Of a stretch of 64,000 nucleotides of DNA, positions 13,201 to 26,328 are shown in pieces. The position numbers and the translations under genes are program-made. Origin of the DNA: Neodiprion pinetum (lineage: Eukaryota; Arthropoda; Insecta; Hymenoptera; Diprionidae); NCBI RefSeq assembly GCF_021155775.2, contig NC_060236.1:31693548-31757547 (forward strand), read 5' to 3'. Positions within the stretch are counted from its first letter, which is position 1. Each line of letters opens with the position of its first letter. The notes under the pieces were generated by a model. That model made no database searches, was not told the origin of the DNA, and was given only the letters and a program-made list of their open reading frames with translations.

Positions 13201-16200
13201 CGATCATTATTCCTAGCTCAAATTTTTAGTAAACCCGTGTTTCGAATCAGTGTGGAAATTTAATATGGTTTAGGATTGATAAAAAAAAAAAACAAAAAAA
13301 AACAGAGTGCTTAAATCGTTGCAGGATATGCAGCGGGTAGATGGTGGTTAATTATTATTGTAGAGCCTGGGGTGGATGCCAGGGTTAGTTGCAGGGGGTT
13401 ATTCACTGATGATGTCGTCGACAGACGACTTGCGGACGGTGTAAAGATCAGTCGTTCTCGTTGAGCAGCAGTGTTATTCATCTCGTAAACGCGGCAAGTG
13501 TTGAGAGACCCGACTCGATGTTGCCGAGGTGACATCAAAGGGTCAAAGTACAGGATAAAAAAAAAAAAAAAAAAAGTAAAGAAGAAAAAAAAACGTCCCA
13601 TCATTGCGGTACACACATCTTGTCGAGCGACCTGGCGAGAAAGAGGTGTTTGTTTGTCGCTTTGTTTCGGCACCTTTGCAAAAACGGGCAAAAGATAGCT
13701 TTGACTCGTGGCTTTCCGCGGACACCGAGATTAAACAGATTCAAAAATGTGCGTCCCGTATGTAAAATCCTCCAACGCCTGGAAGTACGGTGTAGAAAAT
13801 TATGAAACTTACCATCGCGAAGATGGAGTTCTCACTGTATGAAAAATTTTTGCTTTTTTTTCCACCCCTTGTTTTTTTCTTACGATTTTACCAAATCTAT
13901 TTCGAGACCAATACGATCGGTGTTTTTTTTTTTTTTTTTCATCCATGGTTTCCGCGGAATCGCGACGATCATCGCTAACGAGGTTCCCGAGTGGTAGGTA
14001 GGTTCCTTCTATATCTACGCGAATGTCTGCCATCTATAATAATGACTCTTTGATCATCCAATAGCTCTTATCTTTCACTCGTGTCTCGAGGACGCTTTCC
14101 ATATGGGTATATACATGTATATATATATTCCATGCCGGCATTGGTCGTGAAGTTATTCGAACGAAGATGGCGCGCGTCGTCATTACGTGGTCTACAATTT
14201 TTATCCAAGCTTCGTCTCATTCTTTCTATCTCTCTCATTGCAGACTCCTATCGCTTATATCCTTGTACGAGACTGTGCTTTATACGTGTGCACCGATATT
14301 GAATAGATTCCTTGGCTTGTGTTTGTACCGAGTGTACGTCTCTATAACGTATCGAATCAGAAAGATACACCTTCATTTCCAGTATTGAAATGTGTATAGG
14401 CAGGAATGAAGATACGATTGGTAACGTTGTACAGGTACATACAGAGAGTACGACGAGAGCCCCACAGTGTTCACATGTAGTCCGTCAAGATGAACACGTC
14501 TGTCTTTTTCTCCGTCGAGTCTCTTCCTTATTCTTCTTACCTCTGATACTATTTCCCATCTCTCTTATTCTATCCGTCGTCGCGAATCCTCTTCCCTTCC
14601 GTTTCCGCCGCTCCACTTCAACCCCGCATATTCGTAGGTATATCCTCTTTCTCTCGGTATGCGGATGTACAGGCACAAGATCGGGTATTGAAGAACTTCT
14701 AGATATACATATTTTCAAGGAATTTTCAATCTTACACAATGCCGATATACTGCAGCTGAGTGTCTTTGACGATACGATGCTTCCATGGATAATCGAGGAC
14801 TCCATCGTAGCGTACGTAGCATTTTTATACATGTATCAGATTCGATTCGAACCTTCTTTTATACCGCGATATCTGTGCCAACATTGTGTCGAGCGTTTTT
14901 CAGGTGCATACATACACAAGGTGGCAGGCTAAATTTTTAACGATTTCATTTTACTCATACAGACCTACAGTCTTTTTTCGTTTTGTGTACAGCGTATTCA
15001 GATGAACACGAGTATGATTGTAGAAGCACAAAAAAAAAAAACCGAACAAACCGAACATGATCAAAATGGATTTCAACGTAATGGAGAGTTTGGTAATAAA
15101 TATAAAATATAATGATCCTTGATCACGGACCAGTATATATAAATCCATTTATATATATAAATATATATATATATAAATATGTGTGTGTAGCTGGATAGAT
15201 TTAATTGGGGTATCAGGTGTCAAACTGATATCGAGTAGATCTGGCGTCCCTCCACCATTGTGATCCACCCCCCCATTATTACGGGCCGACGCCTTCGAGG
15301 ACCTCAAATTATGGGCAGGATCAACTCCCTGTAAGCAAGGCGCGACGTGCCAACCGCGCCTCGTTCTCCTCGAATACTTTCCCGAACAGAATCGTCCACG
15401 GGGAAAGAATTTCTTCTCTCTCACTCCGAGCATTTTAGCCATGCGACGACAGAGAATGTGCTCGTTCACGCGTTTTCGGCCTCTCTGTACCTTATGTAGT
15501 ATACAACGAACGCGGGCCTCTGGCAGTAGGCTTACAATTTCATTTTTCTCAGCTCATCGGCACGCCCTCGATCTACACCCCATGCATACTATAATACACC
15601 CGAGGATCATTCTCTCCTTTAAAATTCACCGGGAGTTCAATTATCGTCGTCTTCGGTTCAAATACCAATCTATTTTTATTTTCTCAAGGAAAAAGTATTG
15701 CCGCGTGAAATTCTAACCCCGTAAGAGTGTCTTGAACGGTCAATGACAGAGACTATTACTTCAAGACGAACATGGTTTTCACACATGTATACTGCAATTT
15801 ATTATCTATAATACGAGAAATGAAGCGAAGAGAAAGAGCACGACGAAAGGAAAGACTGCAGTTTCGTTAGCGATCGGAGAAATCTTCTTGAAACTGTTAC
15901 GGCTATCGGGATCGTTAAGGCGATCCTTGTTTGGCAAACAAGGAGGTCCTACAGGCGGGCTGGCAGTCAGTCAGGCAAGCAGGGGTTTTGACGGTGTTCC
16001 AGGGAGCAGTGTCAAACCCAACAAACACAAAGACCGCTCGCCGATAAAGCTCTGTTTAGAAGCAGCTTTGGGGTGGGAACGAGAGGTGTTGAACCATGGA
16101 CTTTAAGCCCTTGTTGCAAAGGACTAAGAAAGGATACTATGCTACTGCGCATGGGGGTCCGCTCGTAATAATTTACAGTTCACTTAACACGCTCACGGGT

Positions 16201-16287
16201 TTTAACCAATTACGAATATTAAGCATTAAATGTGTGACTATCGGACCCGCTACTACATCCTTTTCCTCTCCCAACCTTAGTCCTCTC

Positions 16288-16316
16288 ACGATCTACCATC
16301 ACTGACGGTAGATCGT
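16288..16316. repeat. short perfect hairpin
   Basis: ACGATCTACC and its exact reverse complement around a 9-base loop. Confidence 0.65.
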
Positions 16317-17722
16317 CGTACGGAATCACCAGAGTGTTCATAGGAGCAAAAATTGCCTCTTACCGTGCTCAGTTGATGACAAGGTCTACTCGGAATAGTT
16401 GCAAAACGTTTCATTGTGGTCTCTTTTCACGTACTGAGAGCGATATAAAACTTTTTCCAAAAATTTTTGGTCAAATCTGTGGCAAGTGGACAAATGTTCT
16501 GGCATGAAATCCTGTCACTATTCAAGAGTAACACAAGCATCAATCCGTTTCTTGAACAATTAGTCGAAAATACAATGCAGTTGTGAGGTGATTATACCTA
16601 TCACTGTAGAATCGAATGGTGAAACGATGCGTTGAATGATAGCTGATTGTCTAGTTGATTGTGAGAATTATAGGTACTGCAAGAGTATAAGGTACTTTGA
16701 ACTGTTACTCTAATTTTCTCACGCAGAATGACTAAGTCTAGTGTCTGAAGGAAGCCTTTGCAGCTTGTTATGTACCTACTTATATATTATACACGTATTC
16801 AGGTCCGGAACTACGCACAATGCCTTTCCATAGTCTCGTTGCTTGGTGCTTAGTGCCTGGCGAGTAACCAGCTCAAACCGCATGATGCGCGTTAACAACG
16901 AACAACTAATGTAAAGTGTACAAGTATGTATGGACTACGGTCATGAGAAGCTGAGACATATTCATAAAATCGTGGAAGGAAGTCCGGAGAGGTTGTAGAC
17001 TACCGACTTCGGAAGGGTGAAGCAAATAGAGGCACAACGTCGCGTCATGTACCCAGGTGTCGATAATCCTCGGTAATTGTCGCTAGTCGTTTGCTTGGAC
17101 CGTTTAAAACCTCCTAAAAACTTGTTTGTATACACGACCTGCATTATCCTCGAACCTCAACTCAAGATTTTTACTTGACGAAAGAGTTTTGTTGTGAAAG
17201 AGACCCGGTATTCCGAAGGTACCGTTTTCAAAGTCTGAAAGATATTTCTACAAATTCAAATGGTGTATAAGCTGTATACCACAGCTTTGCCCGAATCACC
17301 ATTCGAAGTATATAGACGCGAGAATACCTGTATAGGTTGAAAAGTTCGATAGGTAGAAATTGTCCGAGACCGCAGACACGTGTGTATACCGTATCAATCG
17401 TGTAATCTCATCCCCTGGCTGAAAGTACCGGACCTAACCTGAGTGAAACTTAACTCTTCCGACCTGCAGAGTGTCCCAGATGCTAGAATGGAAAAAAAGT
17501 AACCCGCCTTACGGGTGAGACGGTAAAGCGATGAATAGAGATAGATTCGCTTCGCGTAGTTTCTGATCTTTCAAGCACTGGCTTGACCGAAGACATGCAC
17601 GGCTACTGGGTGGTCGGTTGGGTACCGATCAATTAATTGATCATTGACTGTGAGAAAATTCACGTTCGTCATATCCAAACATGAGGAGTAGAGTGCTTGT
17701 AGGTGAAGTGTGGCAAGAATCG

Positions 17723-17755
17723 TGAAGTAACATTGGTATAGCTGATGTTACTTCA
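17723..17755. repeat. short perfect hairpin
   Basis: TGAAGTAACAT and its exact reverse complement around an 11-base loop. Confidence 0.7.
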
Positions 17756-18073
17756 GGAGGGGGGGGGTAATCGATTGACTCAACTAAATCGAATATCGCC
17801 CACCCTGTACATCCGTCTGAACATGCGACGTGGTTCCTATCTACTGGGTATCAGCTAACGAGCTACTCTCGGCGTGATAAGGGCTTTGGGGTGACATTAG
17901 AGGCTAGTCTAATGGATGGAGTATAGATTTAGATACATCAGGAGGCTGCTGACGTATCTGGTGTATAGATCGTGTCAGAGGCACGCCGCTGGCGACTCTC
18001 ATTTGCAGAGATTAGAATCGTGCCAGGTTAGGTGATTTTGATGCAGCGATTAAAACCAGCTGGTTCATCCAAC

Positions 18074-18120
18074 GTCTCGACTCGTCTCGACTCGTCTCGT
18101 CTCGTCTCGTCTCTTCTCTC
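18074..18120. repeat. CTCGT/CTCGA pentanucleotide repeat
   Basis: About nine units of CTCGA or CTCGT followed by CTCTT. Confidence 0.9.
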
Positions 18121-18603
18121 TCCGCGATGCAACTCAACTTCCGTGATTTTTTTTCCTTCGCTCGTTAACGATATCACGATGAAATTATTTTTTTTTTTTA
18201 TACGACCTTGCTTACCTTGTTGTATTTTCTCGTTTCTGAACAGGTATTACGGACCTGTGAGATACAATTACCGAAATACATGACACGTCACAATGACTGG
18301 AAATACGCTCCACTTGGCAACTTTGAGGGAAATTTTTTATGTGAAATCGTGTTTTTTTGATAAAGTTCGGCTACTTGTGAGATTCGGAAAAAGTGAACAA
18401 ACAACTTTCTTCCCTTTGTGATTCTCCTCTTGCGCGATCGACGAGCGTAGAACGTCTATACGGAGGTTTTAAAAAGAAAATTTACGTGTAGCATCGAGAG
18501 TAGGTACAGTAAGCATCTCGAGCCTAGTTCCGGTCTCGTATAATCCGGGTCACATCCAAACAGTGGCTATGAGCTATATGAAAATCTGTTGAGGTGATGT
18601 GAG

Positions 18604-18634
18604 CTAACCTTACCTAACCTAACCTAACCCAACT
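18604..18634. repeat. interstitial CCTAA-type tract
   Basis: About five imperfect copies of CCTAA, the reverse strand of TTAGG. Confidence 0.65.
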
Positions 18635-20659
18635 TTGCCTTAACTTTCTATTATTACGGTGTATTATTGGGGCGGGTACGTCGTCCCGTCAAACCGAACT
18701 ACCCTCGACATTTCAATAGAGGATTAACATCCCGACAATACTCGAACAAGCTAAATTTTCTATAATAGGTCAAGTCCGTTTACCGACAAAGGGAGAGTCT
18801 TTACGCTTTGAAAAACATTTTTCACCTACATTGTCACAGAAGTTTTATCGTTTCCGTTATCCTTGTCGTTATTGATTGGAGTGATTCAATTTTTTTTTCT
18901 CCATCCCTACAAGAACATAGTTTAAAAATTTTCATGAAATAAATACTCCTCATACTTTTCAATGATTGATAGCGTACATAGAAATTCACAGTGGAGGTAA
19001 ACTTAGAAATGAATTAATCGTTGGGAAAAAACATTTACTCTCTATTAATTGTTTATTGCATTATATATTGTTTTATATTATATACAACGGGGGACCATAT
19101 ACATATACATATCCATCTACTCTATATTAGATATCTTATATTATATTTTTATATCGCAGCTTACTTTATCTTTCTCATTCAACGTAATAATTTTATCCGA
19201 ATTATTGCGGCTTATATAACTTTGTTTTTCTTTCATTTTTCTCACGCGGATCATTAGACAAAGATGTGTAAATTGATATTTTTCTTTTAATAAGTTTTCA
19301 ATTAATTACGGTACGTTTCTCGAGTTTTCCGAATACTTCGTACACAACGATCATCATAATTGTATCTGTCTTACATAATTATACATATTACTGCATACTC
19401 TTGAGTCGTAGTCGAAGAAATTTGTTATTTTGTTCTCTTTCTTTTCTTGAAACCTTACTCCACTCGTGTCTCTTTCAATTTGTTTTTCGCCATTCCGTAG
19501 CTTCTTTCCTTAGGTAGGTATACTCGAATCTCTTCGACGCTAACAAATCGGATGGAAGATATCGAATGGCGTGGCAAATTGATCTTGCACATAGGTCGTA
19601 TGTGTATGCATGTATGTACATTTGTATAATAAATGCGAATTAACAATTCGCATAGCAAATTTCATTTTTCCGATTCTACGCTTGCATCAATACGTAATAA
19701 ATGTATATTCAATGATTTATACGAAAATGAATATACATTGTGTTTTAGTCTTGATTTTTATTTTTACTTTTAATTTAGATTTTTTTTTTTCTTCTTCTTT
19801 TGCTCATTACCAATATTGCTCTATATTCAGTGATTTCATGTTGACAATAATAATGACAATAATAATAATCATGACGGTAATAATAATAATCATAGTTAAC
19901 ATTTGTTATCTATCTATTGTTTCTTATAAACTACTATCACACCAATAATTTATACACTTGCCTAAAACTAGATATGATTAACTGCGCCTATTATTCATGG
20001 AGCCGCATGTCGATTTATATATCTGTTATTCGTTTGAGAAGGAAAATACACGGAAAAAAGAAAAAAAAAATAGAGTAACTACACTCGAAACGTGATTGGG
20101 GGAGGGGAGAAACGATTCCGACAATTTAACAGCCGTTCGTTCGATCGAATGTCAAATATAAAACGATAAAAAAAAAAAAAATCAATGATTCCAATAAACA
20201 GATATACCTATATAACTATGTAATACGCGTAGCCCATAAATTAGAAGTACAATAATTTGTAATCTCGATGCTTTTTTTTTTGTCTCATTGGTAAAGTACA
20301 ATATATTTATAATGTATAATAATATATGATAGGTACATGATACATTTACATATACATATATAATATTATGTATAATTATATATTTACAAATATTTACAAA
20401 TCGTCGCAACCGCGTAATGTCCAAATTGTTTGAGCGATAATCGGTATCATATGTATATATATATATATATATAAATAAAAACTAGTTAATAATCAATGTG
20501 ACTATGATTAATGTGTCTTGCGGTGTAGCCGTGCATCATGCGGCTCAACGTCGCATACAATTTTAGCGTGTAGTATACATATATGTAGGTATATTATGTA
20601 CTTGCACGTGTGTAATACGGGGTACTTCGTCTAGTCGTGGATTCAATGTTTGATTCTGA

Positions 20660-20745
20660 TCCCCCCCCCTCCCCCACCATCCCTCCCCCCTTCACCTCCC
20701 TCCGGTCCCCGATTCCGATTCTGATCCCGATCCTGATCCTGGGCA
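20660..20745. repeat. C-rich and CCGATT/CTGATC low-complexity tract
   Basis: A C-rich stretch followed by degenerate six-base units such as CCGATT, CTGATC and CTGATC. It produces open frames on both strands. Confidence 0.8.
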
Positions 20746-21500
20746 GGTGTACAGCTTCTCACTGTCATTGCACACTTGAACGGGTACGTAAGCACGTACG
20801 GTATACCCTCTCCCGCGAAAAGAAAAAAAATAAATAAATAATACCGTACACACAGAGGTATATCATATATATTACATATCATGTATTCGCCCTGCCTTCG
20901 CAATGAAGGAAAGACGGAAGAAAGGAATCGAGAATGTTACAGATTTACGCAGGGTATTGTAATATTACACTCTTATTCCGTGATTCGTAAGTGTACACAA
21001 TCTCCGGGTGTACGCACTCGCAGGGAAATATAAGTTTATACTGTTTATTTGCCTTGGTTTTTTTTTTTTTGTTCTCTTTTCTCATCTCCTTTTCGATGCG
21101 AAAAATCGTCAAATGCGAACAATCGATGAACTGTCCGCAGTAATTTCGATTAAGTAACTATATAATATAATGTTCGTTATACGCGTTATCATATCATGGT
21201 GATTAACTTGGTCATCGGTTTTATCTTTGGTCGATATAATTTGGTAGAATATTGAATAAAGTTTAATATTAATGACAATAATAATAATAATATGAAGGGA
21301 AAAAAAAACGATGAAGTACGACGTGGATATGGAAAAAGACGATCACGTCGAGTGATGTCAGAGAATATATTGGTTTAATAATATTGTACGATGCGTTTCT
21401 AAAGCTTGTGTAACGAATATGATCGACCCTTTATTCGTCGTGGTAATAATGTATACTGTGGTAGGTATATGAGATTTGAAAACACGTCCGGTAATGAAAA

Positions 21501-21506
21501 TTTATT
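21501..21506 (-). terminator. candidate erm polyadenylation signal
   Basis: TTTATT on the plus strand is AATAAA on the minus strand, 111 bases past the erm stop. A second AATAAA lies at 21430-21435. Transcription factor genes often have long 3' UTRs, and the AT-rich DNA down to about 19 kb would contain many such hexamers by chance, so this is only the nearest candidate. Confidence 0.3.
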
Positions 21507-21616
21507 TATCACTTTGACGCCTGGGCAAGTTGTCCGGCGTGATTTTGGTAACATGATGCAGGTCCGATGATTAGAGGGCAGGCAGTCTTTCGCGTGCAGA
21601 ACGCGTTTTGATTGGG

Positions 21617-22771
21617 TCACAACATCTTGTTTAGATGATAGGTCGTACTGCCTGGCGGTGGCAGCAGGAATGGATTAACATAATTGTGACCGACGGGGCC
21701 GTGATGGATTTGTGAGAATGGCGTCTGCTGGTTCTGACTTTGACCCGAGGCACCGAGTCCACCGTTGAGAACCGGAGACCCGGTTTCGTGGAGCTTGCGC
21801 ATGTGCTTTTTGAGGTCAAAGTTCCTGCAGAAACCCTTGCCGCATATCTTGCAGGAAAACGGCTTCTTGTCGTTGTGGGTGTGCATGTGAAATGTCAGGT
21901 TGTAAATCTGGTGAAAAGCCTTGTTGCAAATTGTGCACTTGTACGCCTTTTCGCCGCTGTGCGTTAGCTTGTGATTCTTGTAATTACCCTTCTGGTGGAA
22001 ACCCTTGCCGCAAAATTCACATATGAACGGTTTATAATTGGCGTGAATTCTCGTGTGTGTGTTCAGGGTTGAACTCCTGTTAAACGCCTTTCCGCATGTC
22101 TGACATTTGTGCGGCTTTTCCGCAGTGTGGATTATCTTGTGCCTGCACAGAGTACTCGCTTGACGGAAACCCTTGCCGCATATCTTACAGACAAATGGTC
22201 TGGCTCCCGTGTGAACCGGCATGTGTCTCGTGAGGTTATAGTGAGCGTTGAACACCTTGCCGCACTCCGGACACGTGAACGTTTTCTGTTTAGTTCCTGA
22301 ATTTACGTCACGTGGCGACGGCGAGGTCTTCTTTCTCATGACCTCCTCCGGGGACGAGGCTGACGACGGTATCCTCGACGATTCCGTAACCGACGGTGGT
22401 GGCGTTTGGCTCCTTATCGCCGACGGTGTTGAAGGCGTTGATCCGCCGGTCACTGACGGAGCTGGAAAGGCTCTGAGCAATGGACTCGGGTGGTAGTAAA
22501 GAAGAGGGTAGTGTTGGAGCAGATTTTGGTGCCTCAACGTCGGCACGTATTTCTTGAAGGCCGATTCTAGGTGCGCGGAATAAGAAAGTGACGGCAGACC
22601 CGCCGTCGGCAGGTGTTGGGGGTGAGACGGTTCAGACGTTGGCTTCTTGTCCGGTTCCATGATCTTTGCGATTGAAAATGTCAGGTTTCTTGGCGCTGGT
22701 GAGGTCGCCTGATCCGCCGGCAAACTCGTTGGATTCTCCGTCGCCATCGTTCCGCTCGCAAAAGGTTGCAT
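21617..22771 (-). CDS. erm: Fez-family C2H2 zinc-finger transcription factor (earmuff / FEZF orthologue)
   Basis: Encodes a 384-residue nuclear DNA-binding protein. Residues about 30-38 (LTFSIAKIM) match the Eh1-type Groucho-binding repressor motif that sits near the N-terminus of Fez proteins. Six consecutive C2H2 fingers follow at about 165-187, 193-215, 221-243, 249-271, 277-299 and 305-328, spaced 28 residues apart with TGARPF/TAEKPH-type linkers; all Cys and His ligands are present. Residues 100-160 are Ser/Pro/Thr-rich, and a 56-residue tail rich in Gly, Pro and Gln ends in NKML. In Drosophila, erm restricts the potential of intermediate neural progenitors and acts in brain patterning; vertebrate FEZF1/2 specify forebrain neurons. 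The start at 22771 was chosen because it is the first ATG after a splice acceptor (AG at 22779-22780 in plus coordinates) and places Eh1 about 30 residues in, as in vertebrate FEZF; a second ATG lies at 22747. At least one upstream exon, probably 5' UTR, is expected but not located. Family assignment is very secure; use of the first versus second ATG is not. Confidence 0.95.
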   Translation of the reverse strand: MQPFASGTMATENPTSLPADQATSPAPRNLTFSIAKIMEPDKKPTSEPSHPQHLPTAGLPSLSYSAHLESAFKKYVPTLRHQNLLQHYPLLYYHPSPLLRAFPAPSVTGGSTPSTPSAIRSQTPPPSVTESSRIPSSASSPEEVMRKKTSPSPRDVNSGTKQKTFTCPECGKVFNAHYNLTRHMPVHTGARPFVCKICGKGFRQASTLCRHKIIHTAEKPHKCQTCGKAFNRSSTLNTHTRIHANYKPFICEFCGKGFHQKGNYKNHKLTHSGEKAYKCTICNKAFHQIYNLTFHMHTHNDKKPFSCKICGKGFCRNFDLKKHMRKLHETGSPVLNGGLGASGQSQNQQTPFSQIHHGPVGHNYVNPFLLPPPGSTTYHLNKML

Positions 22772-22778
22772 CGCCAAT

Positions 22779-22791
22779 CTGGAAAGCGAAA
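22779..22791 (-). promoter_or_regulatory. splice acceptor opening the erm coding exon
   Basis: Read on the minus strand, a pyrimidine-containing stretch ending CTTTCCAG lies directly before the exon, and the erm ATG follows seven bases into the exon. The transcript therefore has an intron before the coding region. The matching donor and 5' exon could not be identified, so the promoter may lie anywhere to the right, including many kilobases away. Confidence 0.65.
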
Positions 22792-25700
22792 AACCCTGTT
22801 AAACACTTTTATATAGGTATCTGCGACGCGGTGCGAGGCACACAGTTTGCTTGTTCTGATTTTCGTCAAAGCGGGGAACCACTCGACCGGGCTTTCAGAG
22901 CTCGGAGCTCCACCCTCCGCGTTCCGACCATAAATAGAAAAAGTTACACTAGTACCGATGTTTTATTTTCTGCCCGATTCGTTCCGTCATATACGTGAGA
23001 TTCCTTATCAATCATCGTGTTGAAACATTCGCGTGATCAATAGAGAGTTAGAATTAAAAGGACTGTATAGAGAAAGTCTCTCAATTCTCACGGTCAACGA
23101 ATCAGATCATTCATTTCCTAACGAGTCGGACCCACATGATATGATTATGATCTGATGTCCAGTCTCGCAAATTGTTCATTACCGTTACAGTTCTTCTTGT
23201 TGCATTCGACCGGATTCAGGGCTGGTTAGCCACTGAGTGATATGTTGCTCTAATCTTTCGTAAGGCTTGATTGAGATTAAGTGAGCCCACCGAAAATCGG
23301 TCCTGGATCTCGACGGTCTGGGAACACGTCCTCCTTGAGTCATCGCAACAGTCGGAGGGTAAGATAGGTGTATGTGAAAGGGAAAGGAGAGACATCCCAG
23401 ACTCTGAAGAGATCCGAGACCGCCCCTAGGTCTGAATGACTGAAGTTGGCCTCGCCACTTCTCGCTTGCTTCGCAAGTCCAAATATATAACGTCATTCGG
23501 AAGAGCAAACATTCCCGGGCTTTCTCCCGGTTTTGTGCGAGGTTCGCGAGTCAGTTTTATCCTTCTCACTTTATACTTCTCTTTTCATTTAACGCTGACC
23601 ATTTTGCATTTCATTCAAAACCACGTCGACCTACTTTTCTAGTTTGCTCTTTGCAGAGCTTGAGGAAACAAACCTTGCAATGTTCGCGAAAACAACGGGG
23701 ATAACGATCATACGAAATAGGATAATGAAAATGATCGTAGGTACTCCCTGTGTCCCGGTTCTATCAATCGTTGAAAATCCAGTCAGACGCGAATAAAAGA
23801 ATGAGTGAAGACTTTTGGCCGCATGTCTAATTGCCGAAACAGTCCAGCCAGCCAGCGCAGTGATACGTACACCGTGTCGTGAGCATCGTTGTATACGCTC
23901 GCCTGGGCAGAGTTGAATGGTAATTAGAGCTAGATACGTGAGCATAACCGACAATACGCCGCTGTCCCGTGTCAGTCAATTGTATCTCTGCAACAAAATG
24001 GCCCCCCTTTACATCCGCCATGTTGGTTAGATTGAATTAAATTGGTGGGATTGGCTACAGCGGTTGTACGTGGTCCCGGATTGCTTGGTCGGCTTGTTAA
24101 ATACTTTAACAATGTAACGCCTGGCCCCTCTTGTATATATATACCTTATACCAAAAGCCCCTCCGATAAAGGGCGGGAAAGAAAGCAGAAAAGTAGTGAA
24201 AGAAAAAAAACGAACGAACGAACGAGGGAGAAAGAACGATCTTATGCATGTATCTGGGACTTTTTCAACATGGGGACAGAGGCAAGCTTGCGCAGTGTTG
24301 CAAGCTTTTTCTACGGGGGTCCTGGATCGGGAATTCATTCCCTCCCTTCCCACTTCGCCGCTCTCCTCGCTTATACCACTGCCACATAATCACGTGCCTT
24401 TGTTGTTCCCATTCAGTTGACGGTTGCGTTTGTTCGCCACTTCTATGGCGAACATGCAGCCAACATGCGTGCGCCTACATTGACGCAGGATCTAGTCTTG
24501 GAAACTAGAAAAAGCGGCGTTCGCGGGATGCAACGCCGATGAATTCTGACCATGGTGTTCAAATTCGCCGCGTCACAAGCTCCTGGAAACGGGTAACTGT
24601 CCTCGCGTTCCTGGACATTCGATTTTTTAAATACTGACCGTCGGCGGCGGGAAATTTGAATCCTGATTTGATTTGTACGCATTGTTTGGTTGTTCCTGCT
24701 ACTATTAGGCGGCATTTTACTGTCGCTCTAGGATGGGTGGCTGGGTATGGAACATATGTCAAGTGGTTCGCGCCTCCGCCACGAATCTCTACATGTATAC
24801 ACATACATACACCAACCGTCGCCCCCTATTTCAAGCAAGAGAAGCGGGCGAATTCAGAGCTTTATCAAGGGGGAAGCGAGCAGCCCTTTTTGTGAGGGAC
24901 CGCGCTCATGATGCCCCGCGGGAATCACTGTCGACAGGCTAGTATATACGTCTACGTATACCTATGCACATACGTACCTACATCGCGCAGCAGCGGTGGT
25001 GCAGTCTGTATGGGACGATGAAATTAATTGACTGGAAACACGAATCCGGTTCCCGCCTCATAGCTCGGCTCGGCCACGTTTGACCATACAGAATAAATTG
25101 TAACATTATTATACTTGTAACCTGGCATAAAACGCGTATTTCCCATTTTTTTTTTTTTTTTTATTTACCGTTCATCGATGAAAAAGAATGTATTAAACGT
25201 TTCCGATCAAGCTGTCGCAATGTCGCTTATTTATATATTTTCTGAGCAATGTTTCACTTCATTGGTTAATGATTAAGAAACGTAACGGATTTTTTATTTT
25301 TATTTTGGATAGGGGAAATCGAAGGAGAAATGGGAAAAAATCGTTTTCAAAATCGTTTCTCTAATGTCGTCTCGCCGTGGTATTAAATTTATATTGTTAT
25401 CGCCACCGTGAGTTTAAGTGCTAGATATGGAAATCATGGGTAACTAAAAGCGACGAGTTTACGGTCACCATGTCCTTCTAAGCAATGCTGCTTTAGGTTA
25501 ATTAATATGCACACGGGGTCGTTGGTAGTAAACGTTATACGAATTGACAGCTTGTGGCCGCTAAAGCACTACAAGTAGTAAAAACAAGAATGCGGTTTAC
25601 AAGAAAAACGACGATGGTAAAAAGTGTCAGCTTTTTCTTTTTACGTAGATTTTGAAGTTCAATTTCAAATTATTACAGGAATAGAAGTATGTTCTTTGCA

Positions 25701-26328
25701 ATGAAGAAGCGGGGAACAATATGTTTACTTACTTTTTTTTTTTTTTAACCGATAGTCATTAAGGTCAAGTATGGAAATTTAAATGAAACTTTTTCACGTG
25801 TACCGTTACAACGATAGACTTTACTTTAGTGGGTGGGAAAAGATGATGAGTATTTACCCGTAACGTGATATACCTTCGTGCCTCTTGTCATCAACGAAAT
25901 CCATCAAAAACCTGATCGAGCACTACGTTGTTACAGTAGAAGTGTACGAGAGTACCGTTTAAACTTTTCGTATACCATTAACGATGGTTCACGTTCAACC
26001 ATCCAATCTTGATTCCTCGATTTCTGCATGCATGCAGGGAACAAGTGCCGGTGAGTAACTCAACACTTGAGGGTCTAAAAGAGGATCTAGAATTCTGGAG
26101 AACTTGAAATGGCTTTGCAAATTTACTTAGCTACTAATTACAAGTTGTTCTACTACTACTTTTACTGCCACTGTTACTCATCTTCGCTAATTATCTTTCC
26201 TACTTCAATGCCAAGCTCTCTTGATTCCTAATACATTTGTAAGATTTTTTTTTATCCATTTCACATCTCAATTAATCAACGATTTTGACAGTAAATTCTT
26301 CTTCCATTTTCGTCTTTTACAATTGCAG
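22792..26328. other. erm upstream region (minus-strand sense), no recognised exon
   Basis: Should contain intron and possibly 5' UTR or promoter of erm. GC-richer patches at about 22.8-23.0 kb and 24.0-24.9 kb could be regulatory. No TATA box or initiator could be assigned, and the frames seen are not protein-like. Confidence 0.45.

Larger units (their letters stand above)
13201..21500. other. gene-free stretch downstream of erm
   Basis: AT-rich, with long A/T runs and degenerate repeats. From about 19.0 to 21.5 kb it is especially AT-rich and could include a long erm 3' UTR, but no boundary is visible. The longest open frame (14390-14932, plus) has no recognisable domain. Confidence 0.5.

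Noticed and set aside
13498..13725. Lys- and Phe-rich frames near 13.55 kb
   Set aside because: Produced by A/T homopolymer runs at 13557-13594.
14390..14932. 180-codon plus-strand open frame, with an antisense frame at 14485-14832
   Set aside because: No domain, no coherent composition, and open on both strands; most likely chance.
21248..21253. AATAAA on the plus strand near erm
   Set aside because: Wrong strand for erm, and no plus-strand gene ends here.
21740..22496. Plus-strand frames across the erm exon
   Set aside because: Shadows of the zinc-finger coding strand.
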